Positions 23,148-32,304 of a stretch of 64,000 bases of DNA are shown here, piece after piece. Source of the DNA: UBA3305 sp002373555 (GTDB lineage Bacteria > Bacillota > Clostridia > Lachnospirales > Lachnospiraceae). Within the stretch, counting starts at the first letter, position 1; the number at the start of each line of letters is the position of its first letter. The notes beneath the pieces are model-generated. The model was not told the origin of the DNA, did no database searches, and saw only the letters and a list, made by a program, of their open reading frames with translations. The stretch lies in contig CAMOER010000012.1 in NCBI GenBank assembly GCA_946612455.1, positions 1-64,000 of the forward strand, read 5' to 3'. The position numbers and the translations under genes are program-made.

Positions 23148-26100
23148 TTACGTCCGCATCCTGGTGAAATATTCCAGTCTCCCCAGCTGCTGGATATCAT
23201 TTTCCACATACACGGAGGCCGGCACATTCACATCGTACGTCATATACCGCCCCTTATCCGGGCATGTCGGCACCTGGATCACCTCGCCCAGTCTGTCCAG
23301 CGTCAGATTCCGCTCGAACTCCTTCTGGTACTCTTCTTCCAGTACTTTCAGGATATTCCGTGCGTTCTCCAGGCACGTCATTGACAGTCTGTACACGGCG
23401 CTCACATTCTCCGACGCCAGGAACGCAGGCGTCACATACGGCATGATCAGGTTCACGCTCGTGATCAGTCCCGCCGTCTTCTTTCCCTTTGTGCGGACAC
23501 TGTCACCGCCGATGAACGGATACAGCGTCGACTCCACGAACCACGACCGGATATTCGGGATATAATACGCACAGTCCGCTTCAAAACCCCTGCTCATGAT
23601 ATTATCGCGCCCGTTCGCCGTCATGATGCCTGTCAGGATCTTGTCGATGTTCAGCCCGGCTTCCTTCAGCAGAGGGGTGATCTTATTGATCCGGTAGCCC
23701 TTATGCAGCAGATCGTCCACGAAGATAACATCCCGGTCGAATGACTTGATCATCTGCAGCTGCGTGGTGATCGGCGCATTTCCGGGGAACTCCTCGATCG
23801 AGAAGCCGCGCATGTTTTCGTTGAACACACGCTCTGTACGGAGCGCTTTCGTAACGGTATTCGGCGTAATATTGCCGCGCAGCGCTTTCCCGAACGGCAC
23901 GCACATCTTCCGGCCGAGCGTCCTCGGGTAAGTGACATATTCCGGAACATTGTTCAGCTGTGTGATCTTCTCGACCAGCTTATAATACATGACTGCTGCT
24001 TCAAAGGAGAGCACGAGCTGGCCCGGCTCCAGCTTGGTCAGCGCTTTCTGCAGTCTCCGGTGCGCTTCATCGATCACGCCGAGCACTCTCGGATTCGATT
24101 TCAGCGGCTCCTTGATGACCGATTCGATATTCTTGTTGAGGACGATCGGCTTGTGCATATCCACAGCCATGACCGTATCCTTCGCGCCTTTCTCGGAAAG
24201 CCGGACAAAGCCCTGTCTTGTCAGCGCTTCCTCGACCGGCTTCCTGCGCTCCTGCATTTCGGGACGACCGTGATACAGGCAGTAGGTATAGTCTTTCGCG
24301 AGGGCATGCGCCAGAAGCTCGGTCAGAACGATCTGCACGTAATCGTAGCCGTTCTCCTGCCGGAACCCGTAGATGCCCTTGATGACCATCATCTTGCCCC
24401 AGGCGTGATTCCGGATATTCATGACCATTTCCAGATCATTAAACTCTTCCATCAGGTCTGTCGTATGGATCATGCCCGCGGCCGCCATGGCAATCGGGAC
24501 GCCGCCGCGCTCATTATCCCGGAGGACAGCCAGCGAGAGCCGGTTCCTGTGCATATTGCGGCGGATCAGATCCGTGTCCGTCTTGTTGCGCAGCACTGTC
24601 TTTTCCAGTTCTCTCCAGATACTGTCAGTGACCGCATCGTCATCCAGGACCTGGCAGTCGATCGAGCGGACCGCCAGCACCTCCTTGTACTGCGGCTCTC
24701 TGAGATAGAGATTGTTCTCATAGACATAGTTCTGCGCCATCGGATCGATCAGGTGCGAGATATCTCTGTTCAGGTCGATGTTCTCTCGGATCCTGGTCGA
24801 GCTGATATCCTCCAGCTGCAGCGGCAGCGTAAGATCCACGACTTCTCCGGAGATGCCGTGCGCACCCGTCAGGATATCCTTTCCTTCGATATCATATTCT
24901 TCCCCGTGTCTGCGGAAAATAATATGACTGAACGTATGAATACTGTTCTCCGAAGGATCCGCCTTATACGCGGAAGCATTGATCACAACATCACTTCCGA
25001 CGACGATATAGACCTCCTTGCCCGGGAACATGGCCCGCAGCTCCGCCAGGTTGGCGGCATTCGCAATGTTCACCGGCACTTCCATCGGAAACATGAACAC
25101 CTGCGTATCCTCCGCGCAGGACATCTGTGCGATCTTTCTGCGGACAAGCGGCGCCTGTGTGCGTTTGGACCATGAAAATTCATCGATCGCCAGATAGACG
25201 GTATAGCCGAGTTTCCGGATCTCATCCACGATTCCCTTGTGGCTCAGCGAGAACGGATCGAAGGAGCCGGGGAAGAATGCCGCGCCGCGGCCCTCCATGA
25301 AGACGATATCCCCGCATTCCAGCAGATACTCGGAAATGAACCGGTAGACATGGTTCATTGAAGCCGTATTGATCAGGAAGCTCAGGCTGTCCTCGTCCTC
25401 TTCGTGCATGATATGCAGCGCTTTCTTTCCCATATAATGGAAAATACGCTCTTTTTCCTTCAGCGGAAGCACATTCTGGCCGAAGATGAAATCTCCCATC
25501 ACATAGCAGGCTTCCTGCGTGATCATGCTGTGGAAATGCGCCATGCCCCGCAGCAGCGTGCCGACCATCCGGTGCATCCTCGCATTGTGATTGGTATTGT
25601 CCGGATACCGCCGTTTGTAGTAGTTGTAATTCTGGATCAGATAGCCGACCGTATCCAGTGCTACGCAGGCAGTCGCATCCGGTGCAGTGATCACGAGCTC
25701 TCTCAGCCTGTCCAGGACCTCTTCCAGTTCCTCCGGCCGGAGCTTCACGAGCATGCCGCCGAGATACTTCGGGATATTCTTGGTATATTCCGATTCGCCC
25801 AGTTCCAGACCTTTGAGCAGTTCCATCGCCACTTCATTCCGCTGTTCCAGCGAAAGATAATCCATCATGTCGACGAGCGTACGTCCCGCAAGATGCCGCA
25901 CATCCCCGCACTCCGATCCGGTGATCAGGTTGACCAGATGCGTGGTCGTATGCAGCGGCTGCGTATTTCTGCCCGCCGCCGTCACATAAAACAGGAAATG
26001 GATATTGACCAGCTTGGCGATCCAGGGCGTGGCGGCCTTCAGATTCTGCATGAAAGCCTCATTGATATATTTTTCGGTATTCTTCGCCAGCTGTATATCA

Positions 26101-28025
26101 CGCAGTTCTTTTCTGCCAAGCTTTACACGGATGATCTCCTTCAGGAAAACGATGCTGACGGCCTGGCTGTTGTGGATGTTTTCAGCTGCATGCTCCGCGA
26201 AATCCCGGACCCTTTTTTCATTTTTGAAAGCTTCTTCATCCAGCAGCCGGTTCGCAAACAGAAGGATCGTCGTCGCGAGTTCGACATCCTCCGTATCGGA
26301 ATAGTATTCCGCAAATGAGATCAGAACATCCAGCTTTTCCAGACTGACATCCGCCATGGGCATGCGTTCCGCGGTCTCTACCATGATGAAGGCGGTAAAA
26401 CGATCCCGCTCTGTATTCAGATATTCTTCCAGCAGGACCTCCAGATATTCGCTTCTTCTGGAAGGTTTGCAGTTCGACAGGATACTGCCCACCAGCGTCT
26501 CCAGCTTGTAGCCCAGCCACATCCTGTGCTGTTCCGTCAGCTTGTGATCCGGCTCCAGGATCATCTTCACGTATTTGCGGAACTGTTCGACCGAAGAAGA
26601 CACCTGCAGGAAAGCCATCATGCCTTCCGGGATCTCCTTGCGGTATTCCGTATCATACCCGACGATGATCTCGCCCATGATGACCGCCGCTTCGTTGCGG
26701 ATATCGCTTTCTTTATGCATCAGCAGCTCATACAGGAAGCTGATCGCAAGCAGCTTCTGCCGCTGGCTCAGATACGTGATGTATTCCCGGATGATATTCA
26801 GATATGTCCTGGTATGCTTCCAGTCTCTTTCACTCCTGGCAGACTCCAGGATCGCCGTAAACGAGCTCTCATGGCTCAGGATATTCATCAGGTTGATATT
26901 GTGGTAAATGGCGACATCCTTATAGACAGAGATCAGCTCTTTTCCGCCAAGCAGCGCCGTATTGGTCTCCGGCTGCGGCTCCGGCACGGTCTTATCCATG
27001 GCCGGATGGGCGCCCTGCCTGACCATGAACTCCTCAAAATCCTTCAGCTTGCTGTAGACCTTCACATAACGCTTCCGCTTTGCGTCATCGACATTGTCCA
27101 GCTTCCCGAGGATCACGTCAAAGGAATCCTTCAGCGAATAGCAGTGGATGATCTCCTTCCCGTTCTCCCTGGTGCTCTTGACCCGGAAGTCCGCGTAGAT
27201 CAGCAGCAGCGATTCGAGCGACAGGTTCTCCAGTTCCAGATCCCAGGTGGAATGATTCGCGCCGATGTAGCCGATCGTCGGCATCTCAAAACGCTTGAAC
27301 AGCAGATCCGTATAATAGTAATGCAGATACGGCACGCGGCGGGATTCGGTATCCTTGCAGCCGAACTTGCCGATGTCGTGCCCGATCGCAGCACCCGACA
27401 TGAGCGCGAGATCCACCGGCAGGCCGCACTGCTTCAGTTCTCTCGCCATGTGCATGGCGACATTGTGCACGCCGGCCACATGACCGCCGGTATTGAACGG
27501 CGTGACTTCCGCAGCAATGCGCATGAACTCCAGCAGATAGGTATCCCTGCAGAAATCCAGGAAATTCTCATATTCTTTTCTCGTCGGCGATCCCTTGCAC
27601 TCTTCAAAGGTCGCCAGCGCATAATGTTTTGTCATCACGAAGCCATGGAAATCCCGCTCGGCTTCAATGCACACCCGCAGCGTCTCCAGGTAGAAGATCT
27701 TGCCCCGCAGATACTGCGGCTCCATGACTTCCGGGAAATTCTGCGGATACAGCACATTTTTCCCGTCCGCGAAAAGGAAGGGAAGCCAGCCGCCTTCCGG
27801 CTCCGGGGAGAATTCTGTGATGATATTCTTCACGGCATCCAGCACTTCCGCGCAGGTCACTTCCTCATGCGTCACCATTTCCTTTAAGGAATCCCGGAAA
27901 TGCCGCTCCCGCAGAAGCTTTTCGATCCGGTGTTCATCCGCGCCCAGCTGTTTCAGTACATGTTTATCCTTCAGCCTGTCCGTAATATGCGTAAGCAGCT
28001 CCCGGTACATGTCTTCCTTTTTCAT
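23148..28025 (-). CDS. 1625-residue fusion: HD domain, helical repeats, NMNAT-like nucleotidyltransferase, PRTase-like domain
   Basis: Order of parts: a helical N-terminus; an HD-type phosphohydrolase-like domain with H182, H187 and H216-D217 in GAAIGHDIGKFG; a long HEAT-like helical array (about 350-900); a nucleotidyltransferase of the NadD/NMNAT type (about 915-1130) with FFPGSFDPFSLSH at 917 and SSTRIRE near its end; a possible GNAT-like stretch (about 1150-1270, low certainty); and a phosphoribosyltransferase-like domain (about 1300-1500) with VIFVDDLLHKGYR around 1434. GGAGGT lies 7 bp before the ATG. It sits 15 bp after an MmeI-like methyltransferase gene. In other Firmicutes NadD is encoded next to the HD protein YqeK, so a role in NAD or dinucleotide metabolism is plausible; the HEAT array implies a protein or nucleic-acid partner. 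The function is unproven. Confidence 0.75.
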   Translation of the reverse strand: MKKEDMYRELLTHITDRLKDKHVLKQLGADEHRIEKLLRERHFRDSLKEMVTHEEVTCAEVLDAVKNIITEFSPEPEGGWLPFLFADGKNVLYPQNFPEVMEPQYLRGKIFYLETLRVCIEAERDFHGFVMTKHYALATFEECKGSPTRKEYENFLDFCRDTYLLEFMRIAAEVTPFNTGGHVAGVHNVAMHMARELKQCGLPVDLALMSGAAIGHDIGKFGCKDTESRRVPYLHYYYTDLLFKRFEMPTIGYIGANHSTWDLELENLSLESLLLIYADFRVKSTRENGKEIIHCYSLKDSFDVILGKLDNVDDAKRKRYVKVYSKLKDFEEFMVRQGAHPAMDKTVPEPQPETNTALLGGKELISVYKDVAIYHNINLMNILSHESSFTAILESARSERDWKHTRTYLNIIREYITYLSQRQKLLAISFLYELLMHKESDIRNEAAVIMGEIIVGYDTEYRKEIPEGMMAFLQVSSSVEQFRKYVKMILEPDHKLTEQHRMWLGYKLETLVGSILSNCKPSRRSEYLEVLLEEYLNTERDRFTAFIMVETAERMPMADVSLEKLDVLISFAEYYSDTEDVELATTILLFANRLLDEEAFKNEKRVRDFAEHAAENIHNSQAVSIVFLKEIIRVKLGRKELRDIQLAKNTEKYINEAFMQNLKAATPWIAKLVNIHFLFYVTAAGRNTQPLHTTTHLVNLITGSECGDVRHLAGRTLVDMMDYLSLEQRNEVAMELLKGLELGESEYTKNIPKYLGGMLVKLRPEELEEVLDRLRELVITAPDATACVALDTVGYLIQNYNYYKRRYPDNTNHNARMHRMVGTLLRGMAHFHSMITQEACYVMGDFIFGQNVLPLKEKERIFHYMGKKALHIMHEEDEDSLSFLINTASMNHVYRFISEYLLECGDIVFMEGRGAAFFPGSFDPFSLSHKGIVDEIRKLGYTVYLAIDEFSWSKRTQAPLVRRKIAQMSCAEDTQVFMFPMEVPVNIANAANLAELRAMFPGKEVYIVVGSDVVINASAYKADPSENSIHTFSHIIFRRHGEEYDIEGKDILTGAHGISGEVVDLTLPLQLEDISSTRIRENIDLNRDISHLIDPMAQNYVYENNLYLREPQYKEVLAVRSIDCQVLDDDAVTDSIWRELEKTVLRNKTDTDLIRRNMHRNRLSLAVLRDNERGGVPIAMAAAGMIHTTDLMEEFNDLEMVMNIRNHAWGKMMVIKGIYGFRQENGYDYVQIVLTELLAHALAKDYTYCLYHGRPEMQERRKPVEEALTRQGFVRLSEKGAKDTVMAVDMHKPIVLNKNIESVIKEPLKSNPRVLGVIDEAHRRLQKALTKLEPGQLVLSFEAAVMYYKLVEKITQLNNVPEYVTYPRTLGRKMCVPFGKALRGNITPNTVTKALRTERVFNENMRGFSIEEFPGNAPITTQLQMIKSFDRDVIFVDDLLHKGYRINKITPLLKEAGLNIDKILTGIMTANGRDNIMSRGFEADCAYYIPNIRSWFVESTLYPFIGGDSVRTKGKKTAGLITSVNLIMPYVTPAFLASENVSAVYRLSMTCLENARNILKVLEEEYQKEFERNLTLDRLGEVIQVPTCPDKGRYMTYDVNVPASVYVENDIQQLGRLEYFTRMRT

Positions 28026-28040
28026 ACAGGACCTCCGCTC

Positions 28041-30263
28041 CTATCTGTTCTTTCCGTTGATCTTTCTGAACAGCCCTGCCAGGATCTCCTCATCGGATGC
28101 ACCGGCAAAACCGAATATCTTTTCCACCACTTCATCATTTTTCCGATGCGCGACCGCAAGATCCGCCGGCATCTCCGTTCCGTAGAGCTGCGCCGGCGTC
28201 ATTTCCGGATGCGCCGCTCTCGCCGCCATGATCCCGTCCGCCGCCGCATCCAGCGCGGCTCTCCGGAATTCATCGATCTCCGGGAACGGGAAATTATTGT
28301 AAAGAAAGCTTGCGGAATACCGCAGATCGCTCTTTAACCGTCCTGCTGCGGCCCGGACAAAAACCATATGCACCCGGGATGACATGAGCGCGAAAAGCGC
28401 CTTGTCCGCAGCCGGCACCATCAGCACTGCATCGCCCGCGATCACATCCGCATCCATGAAGCCGATGGGGATATATTTCCGCCTGACCGAACTGACTCTG
28501 GGGATCAGCAGATATTTGCCGGCCTCCGGCTGACGGATCTCGCCGAATCTGTCCGGACGGAGCGCCAGCATCTTTGTGGATGCCCGGGGACTCTTCTCCC
28601 TGTATTGTCTTACGGCGCCGATCCTTTCCGCGATCAGCGGATGCTTCAGCAGCGCATCCGGAACACTGCCGTCGGCCCAGATGCAGTACCGCAGTCTCCC
28701 CTTCAGATAATCCTCCGATCCCGTATACGGACGGAGGAGCGGTGCCAGCGCCGGCGCCTCCTGCAGCATCTGTTCCTTCTCCGTTTCCGAAAGGATCAGA
28801 TGCCCGCCGTCATTCGGCATGCTGCCGAAGACCATCTCCGGCACATCCGCTATGGGCGTCCGCCTGGACATGATAAATATATCCTCTCCGTCTGTCAGAT
28901 AGGCATTGATATGCCCGCAGACGTGTTTTTCCTCTCCGTCGAACAGGATCTTCGCCGGCTTGCGTGCTGCTGCGGCCGAAAAACCGATGATCACGCAGTG
29001 GACCTTCGCCGCTCCGCCGGTGATATTGTTCCAGACAAATGTCCTGTAGGCAAAATCGATCTCCATCCCGTGTTTGTACACGAGCTCCTTCCAGAGAATG
29101 GACGCCTGTTCTCCCTGCGAAATGCTGTTGGTGGAAACAAAAGCGGCCCGGATGTCTGTCCCAGCTATGAACTCTGCTGTCTTCTTATACCAGGCGGCCA
29201 CATAATCCAGGTTGCCGAGCCCCGACAGCGTACCGAAGACAAGCTTCATATCCGCTTTCTGGGACGGCGTCATCAGGCGGGCGCCCACATACGGCGGATT
29301 CCCGATAATATACGACAGCTTCTCCCGGTCGACAAAATCCTCCCATCGTTCAGAGATTGCATTGCCGACCCGGATCCCCATGCCGGTGATGCCTTCCGGC
29401 AGCACTTCCGGGATCCCGAACTGCGCCGCTGCGGCCAGATCCATTTTCCGCTTGGTCAGCCACATGCAGATCCTGGTGATGACAGCCTCGACCGGATCCA
29501 GTTCGATGCCGATGAACTGGTTCGGATTGACATTGCAGACCAGTGAAATATCCAGTACCCGCTGTCCGTTCCTGTACAGTTCTTCCAGGACATCCAGTTC
29601 CAGCTGCCGCAGGCGCATATAGGCCCGCAGTAAAATGTTTCCGCACCCGCATGCGGGATCCAGCACACAGATCTGCGCGAGCTTTTTCTGAAACTTCCGA
29701 AGGCCCGCCCTGTTCCCCGCAAGCTTCTTTCTCTCTGCAGACAGCGCGTCCATGAACAGCGGATCAATGATCCGGTCAATATTCTCCTCGTTCGTATAAT
29801 ACGCCCCGGAAGCTCTGCGCTCCTCCCTGTCCGTAATGTTCTGGAACAGCGCCCCGAAGATCGCTGGGCTGATCTCTTCAAATGCAAGCTCCCTGCACGA
29901 CAGGAGCACCTGCTCGAATTCTTCCCCTGCGGGAAACGCCGGCAGCTCCTGCGAGAAGATCTGGCGGCTGATGACGGGCAGGCTTCCGGCGCCGGCATTC
30001 TCTGCGGTCTCCTTTCCTGCCAGCACGGCAAACAGCCGGTTCAGCCGCTGTTCAAAAGGCACTTCCGGCTGTTCCGTCAGCATATCGTAAAAGGATTCCT
30101 GTCCGAACACCTCCAGCGCATCGGAAAAGCAGCAGATCATGATCCTGGTGAGCCAGAGGGTGACTTCCTCTTTTGCATAGCCGGCCTCCGTCAGGAGCAC
30201 GGAAAGCCGCTGCATGCGCTCCAGCACCAGCCTGTTCAGTTCAGCATCCGAAACATTTTTCAT
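28041..30263 (-). CDS. MmeI-like (type IIL) adenine DNA methyltransferase lacking the nuclease domain
   Basis: 740 residues. The N-terminal helical spacer (1-130) is followed by the MmeI-type signature ISPAIFGALFQ, ERRASGAYYT, the SAM-binding LDPACGCGN (201-209) and the catalytic NPPY (322-325), then a target-recognition region (about 500-660). Known MmeI enzymes are about 900 residues and start with a PD-(D/E)xK nuclease of about 150 residues. That part is missing here, and the 100 bp upstream are non-coding up to the yebC terminator, so it is not split off by a nearby frameshift. GGAG precedes the ATG. A TATAAT at 30296-30301 could be its -10. It is probably an orphan N6-adenine methylase, or the modification part of a system with the giant gene 15 bp downstream. 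Confidence 0.8.
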   Translation of the reverse strand: MKNVSDAELNRLVLERMQRLSVLLTEAGYAKEEVTLWLTRIMICCFSDALEVFGQESFYDMLTEQPEVPFEQRLNRLFAVLAGKETAENAGAGSLPVISRQIFSQELPAFPAGEEFEQVLLSCRELAFEEISPAIFGALFQNITDREERRASGAYYTNEENIDRIIDPLFMDALSAERKKLAGNRAGLRKFQKKLAQICVLDPACGCGNILLRAYMRLRQLELDVLEELYRNGQRVLDISLVCNVNPNQFIGIELDPVEAVITRICMWLTKRKMDLAAAAQFGIPEVLPEGITGMGIRVGNAISERWEDFVDREKLSYIIGNPPYVGARLMTPSQKADMKLVFGTLSGLGNLDYVAAWYKKTAEFIAGTDIRAAFVSTNSISQGEQASILWKELVYKHGMEIDFAYRTFVWNNITGGAAKVHCVIIGFSAAAARKPAKILFDGEEKHVCGHINAYLTDGEDIFIMSRRTPIADVPEMVFGSMPNDGGHLILSETEKEQMLQEAPALAPLLRPYTGSEDYLKGRLRYCIWADGSVPDALLKHPLIAERIGAVRQYREKSPRASTKMLALRPDRFGEIRQPEAGKYLLIPRVSSVRRKYIPIGFMDADVIAGDAVLMVPAADKALFALMSSRVHMVFVRAAAGRLKSDLRYSASFLYNNFPFPEIDEFRRAALDAAADGIMAARAAHPEMTPAQLYGTEMPADLAVAHRKNDEVVEKIFGFAGASDEEILAGLFRKINGKNR

Positions 30264-30317
30264 GGCATATCTCCGCGGTCTTTGTTATCTTTTTGATTAT
30301 AACAGATATATGGTAAT

Positions 30318-30358
30318 AAAAAAAGACCGCCGCAGGCAAAAAGCCCGCGGCAGCCGTC
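30318..30358 (-). terminator. Rho-independent terminator of yebC
   Basis: On the minus strand a GC-rich stem (about 30325-30358, GCCGCGGGC against GCCTGCGGC, then GGTC) is followed by seven T residues. It lies 8 bp beyond the stop codon. Confidence 0.88.
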
Positions 30359-30365
30359 AGATCAC

Positions 30366-31097
30366 TCAGCCCTCATCCCAGTTATGATAGACATTCTGGA
30401 CATCGTCATCGTCGTCCAGAAGATCCAGCGTACGGTTGATCATCTTGATATCCTGCTCATCGGTGAGCGTCACCCATGTCTGCGGGATCATCGTGACATC
30501 CGCTTCCATCATCGGGATGCCTTCCTTCTCCAGATTCTCTCTGACTGCGGAGAAATCATCCGGATCGGTCAGGATCTCGTAGGAATCCTCTTCCTCGGTG
30601 ATATCCTCGGCACCGGCATCCAGCGCGATCATCATCAGATCGTCGAAGTCCATCTCGATCTCTTCCTTGTCGATGATGATCTGGCCTTTCTTATCGAACA
30701 TGAAGGATACGCAGCCCTGGGAGCCGACATTTCCGCCGCCCTTGGTGAAGGCGTTCCTTACGTTGGAAGCGGTTCTGTTCTTGTTATCCGTCAGTGTTTC
30801 CACGATGATCGCGGTTCCGTTCGGGCCGTAGCCTTCATAGGTGGCCTGTACATAATCCACGCCCGAACCCTCGCCGGCGGCTTTCTTGATGCTGCGGTCG
30901 ATGGTATCGTTCGGCATGTTATTGGCCTTGGCCTTCGCGATCACATCACGAAGCTTGCCGTTGTTGGCGGGATCGGGGCCGCCCTCCTTGACCGCAACGG
31001 CGATCTCGCGGCCGATCCGTGTAAATACTTTGCCCTTCGCGGCATCGTTTTTCTCTTTTTTATGCTTGATGTTTGCAAATTTTGAATGTCCTGACAT
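30366..31097 (-). CDS. yebC: YebC/PmpR-family DNA-binding protein
   Basis: 243 residues. The N-terminus MSGHSKFANIKHKKEKNDA is the family hallmark (MAGHSKW-type), and YEGYGPNGTAIIVE with the acidic C-terminal region complete the match. Length is normal. The frame is open further upstream, but the family start at 31097, with AGAGGGG in front, is clear. Family members act as transcription regulators, and recent work links them to translation of proline-rich stretches. Its own consensus promoter is at 31132-31160. Confidence 0.95.
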   Translation of the reverse strand: MSGHSKFANIKHKKEKNDAAKGKVFTRIGREIAVAVKEGGPDPANNGKLRDVIAKAKANNMPNDTIDRSIKKAAGEGSGVDYVQATYEGYGPNGTAIIVETLTDNKNRTASNVRNAFTKGGGNVGSQGCVSFMFDKKGQIIIDKEEIEMDFDDLMMIALDAGAEDITEEEDSYEILTDPDDFSAVRENLEKEGIPMMEADVTMIPQTWVTLTDEQDIKMINRTLDLLDDDDDVQNVYHNWDEG

Positions 31098-31131
31098 ACT
31101 ATTCCCCTCTTGGCAACTTAATAATATCCAG

Positions 31132-31160
31132 ATTGTATCACTATAACACCGGCTTGTCAA
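31132..31160 (-). promoter_or_regulatory. Promoter of yebC
   Basis: TTGACA (31155-31160), 17 bp, TACAAT (31132-31137) on the minus strand. It lies between the alr stop and yebC. Confidence 0.85.
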
Positions 31161-31171
31161 AACCGTGTTTT

Positions 31172-32293
31172 TCAGTTTACATAGATCCGCGGGACGCGCT
31201 CTCCGATATCGCACAGCAGCTCATACGGGAATCTTCCGCAGATCCCGGAAAGCTCCTCCACGCTGATGCATTCCTCACCGCTCCTGCCGAGCAGGACGAC
31301 GCGGTCGCCTTCCGCCGCATCGGGAATCTCCGTCACGTCGACCATCATCTGATCCATGCAGATCCTGCCGAGGATCGGCGCCCGCTTTCCGCGGATCAGC
31401 ACGCAGGCTTTATCCGACAGCAGTCTCGGATAGCCGTCCGCGTAACCGACCGGGATGGTCGCCACGCGCCGGTCCCCGTCAAGGACACGGATATGGTTAT
31501 AGCTGATCCCTTCGCCGGCTTTTCTGTCCGCGATGAACACCACTTCGCTCTCCCAGGAAAGCGCCGGCATAAGATCCGCCGTCCTTTCCACTTCGTCCGA
31601 CGGATACACGCCGTACAGTGCGATCCCGAGCCTGGCCATATCCGGGCAGTATTCGGGGAACCGGATCGTACCGGCGCTGTTGGCTGTATGCTTGATCGGA
31701 ATATATTTCCCGCCGTCCTCGATCCTGTGCACGATATCGTCAAAGATCTCATGCTGTCTGCGGGTAAAGGAAAGATCCGCCTCATCGGCTCTCGCAAAAT
31801 GCGTGAACATGCCTTCCACGCAGATGCCCGGGAGCATCTGGATCCTGCGGACCGCATCCACCGTTTCCTGCGTGGGCGCGAATCCGATCCTGTGCATGCC
31901 TGTATCGAGTTTGATATGAATGTAGGCGTTCCTGCCGAGTTCCGCTGCCGTCCTGGATATTTCCACTGCATCGGCTTCCTTGAAGACCGTCATCCGGATC
32001 CTGTTCGAGATCATCTCGCGATAGTCTTCCTTCCAGCTGTAGCCGAGGATCAGGATCGGCAGACGGATCCCCGCCTCCCGGATCTGCATGGCTTCCGCCG
32101 CGCATGCGACGGCCAGAAAATCTGTCTTTTCCTGCAGTCTTTCCGCGATCCTGACGGCACCGTGTCCGTAGGCATTCGCCTTGACGACCAGACATCTGCG
32201 CACTTCTTTGGAAAGCCCGCCCGTCAGGGCATCCAGATTATGTTCTATTGCCGAAAGATCCACCTTTACCGAGGTTCTTTTTGTAAATCGCAT
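31172..32293 (-). CDS. alr: Alanine racemase
   Basis: 373 residues, the usual length. VVKANAYGHG (Lys near 38) is the PLP-lysine motif. HIKLDTGMHRIGF and the C-terminal GRICMDQMMVDVT are also typical of the fold-type III enzyme. It interconverts L- and D-alanine for peptidoglycan synthesis in the cytoplasm. AAGGAG lies before the ATG. It follows the nnr gene by 11 bp and is co-transcribed with it; nnr-alr neighbourhood is common in Firmicutes. Confidence 0.96.
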   Translation of the reverse strand: MRFTKRTSVKVDLSAIEHNLDALTGGLSKEVRRCLVVKANAYGHGAVRIAERLQEKTDFLAVACAAEAMQIREAGIRLPILILGYSWKEDYREMISNRIRMTVFKEADAVEISRTAAELGRNAYIHIKLDTGMHRIGFAPTQETVDAVRRIQMLPGICVEGMFTHFARADEADLSFTRRQHEIFDDIVHRIEDGGKYIPIKHTANSAGTIRFPEYCPDMARLGIALYGVYPSDEVERTADLMPALSWESEVVFIADRKAGEGISYNHIRVLDGDRRVATIPVGYADGYPRLLSDKACVLIRGKRAPILGRICMDQMMVDVTEIPDAAEGDRVVLLGRSGEECISVEELSGICGRFPYELLCDIGERVPRIYVN

Positions 32294-32304
32294 CTTGCTG
32301 CTCC

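Noticed and set aside
31098..31214. N-terminal extension of YebC
   Set aside because: The extra residues span the promoter and the family start MSGHSKF is unmistakable.
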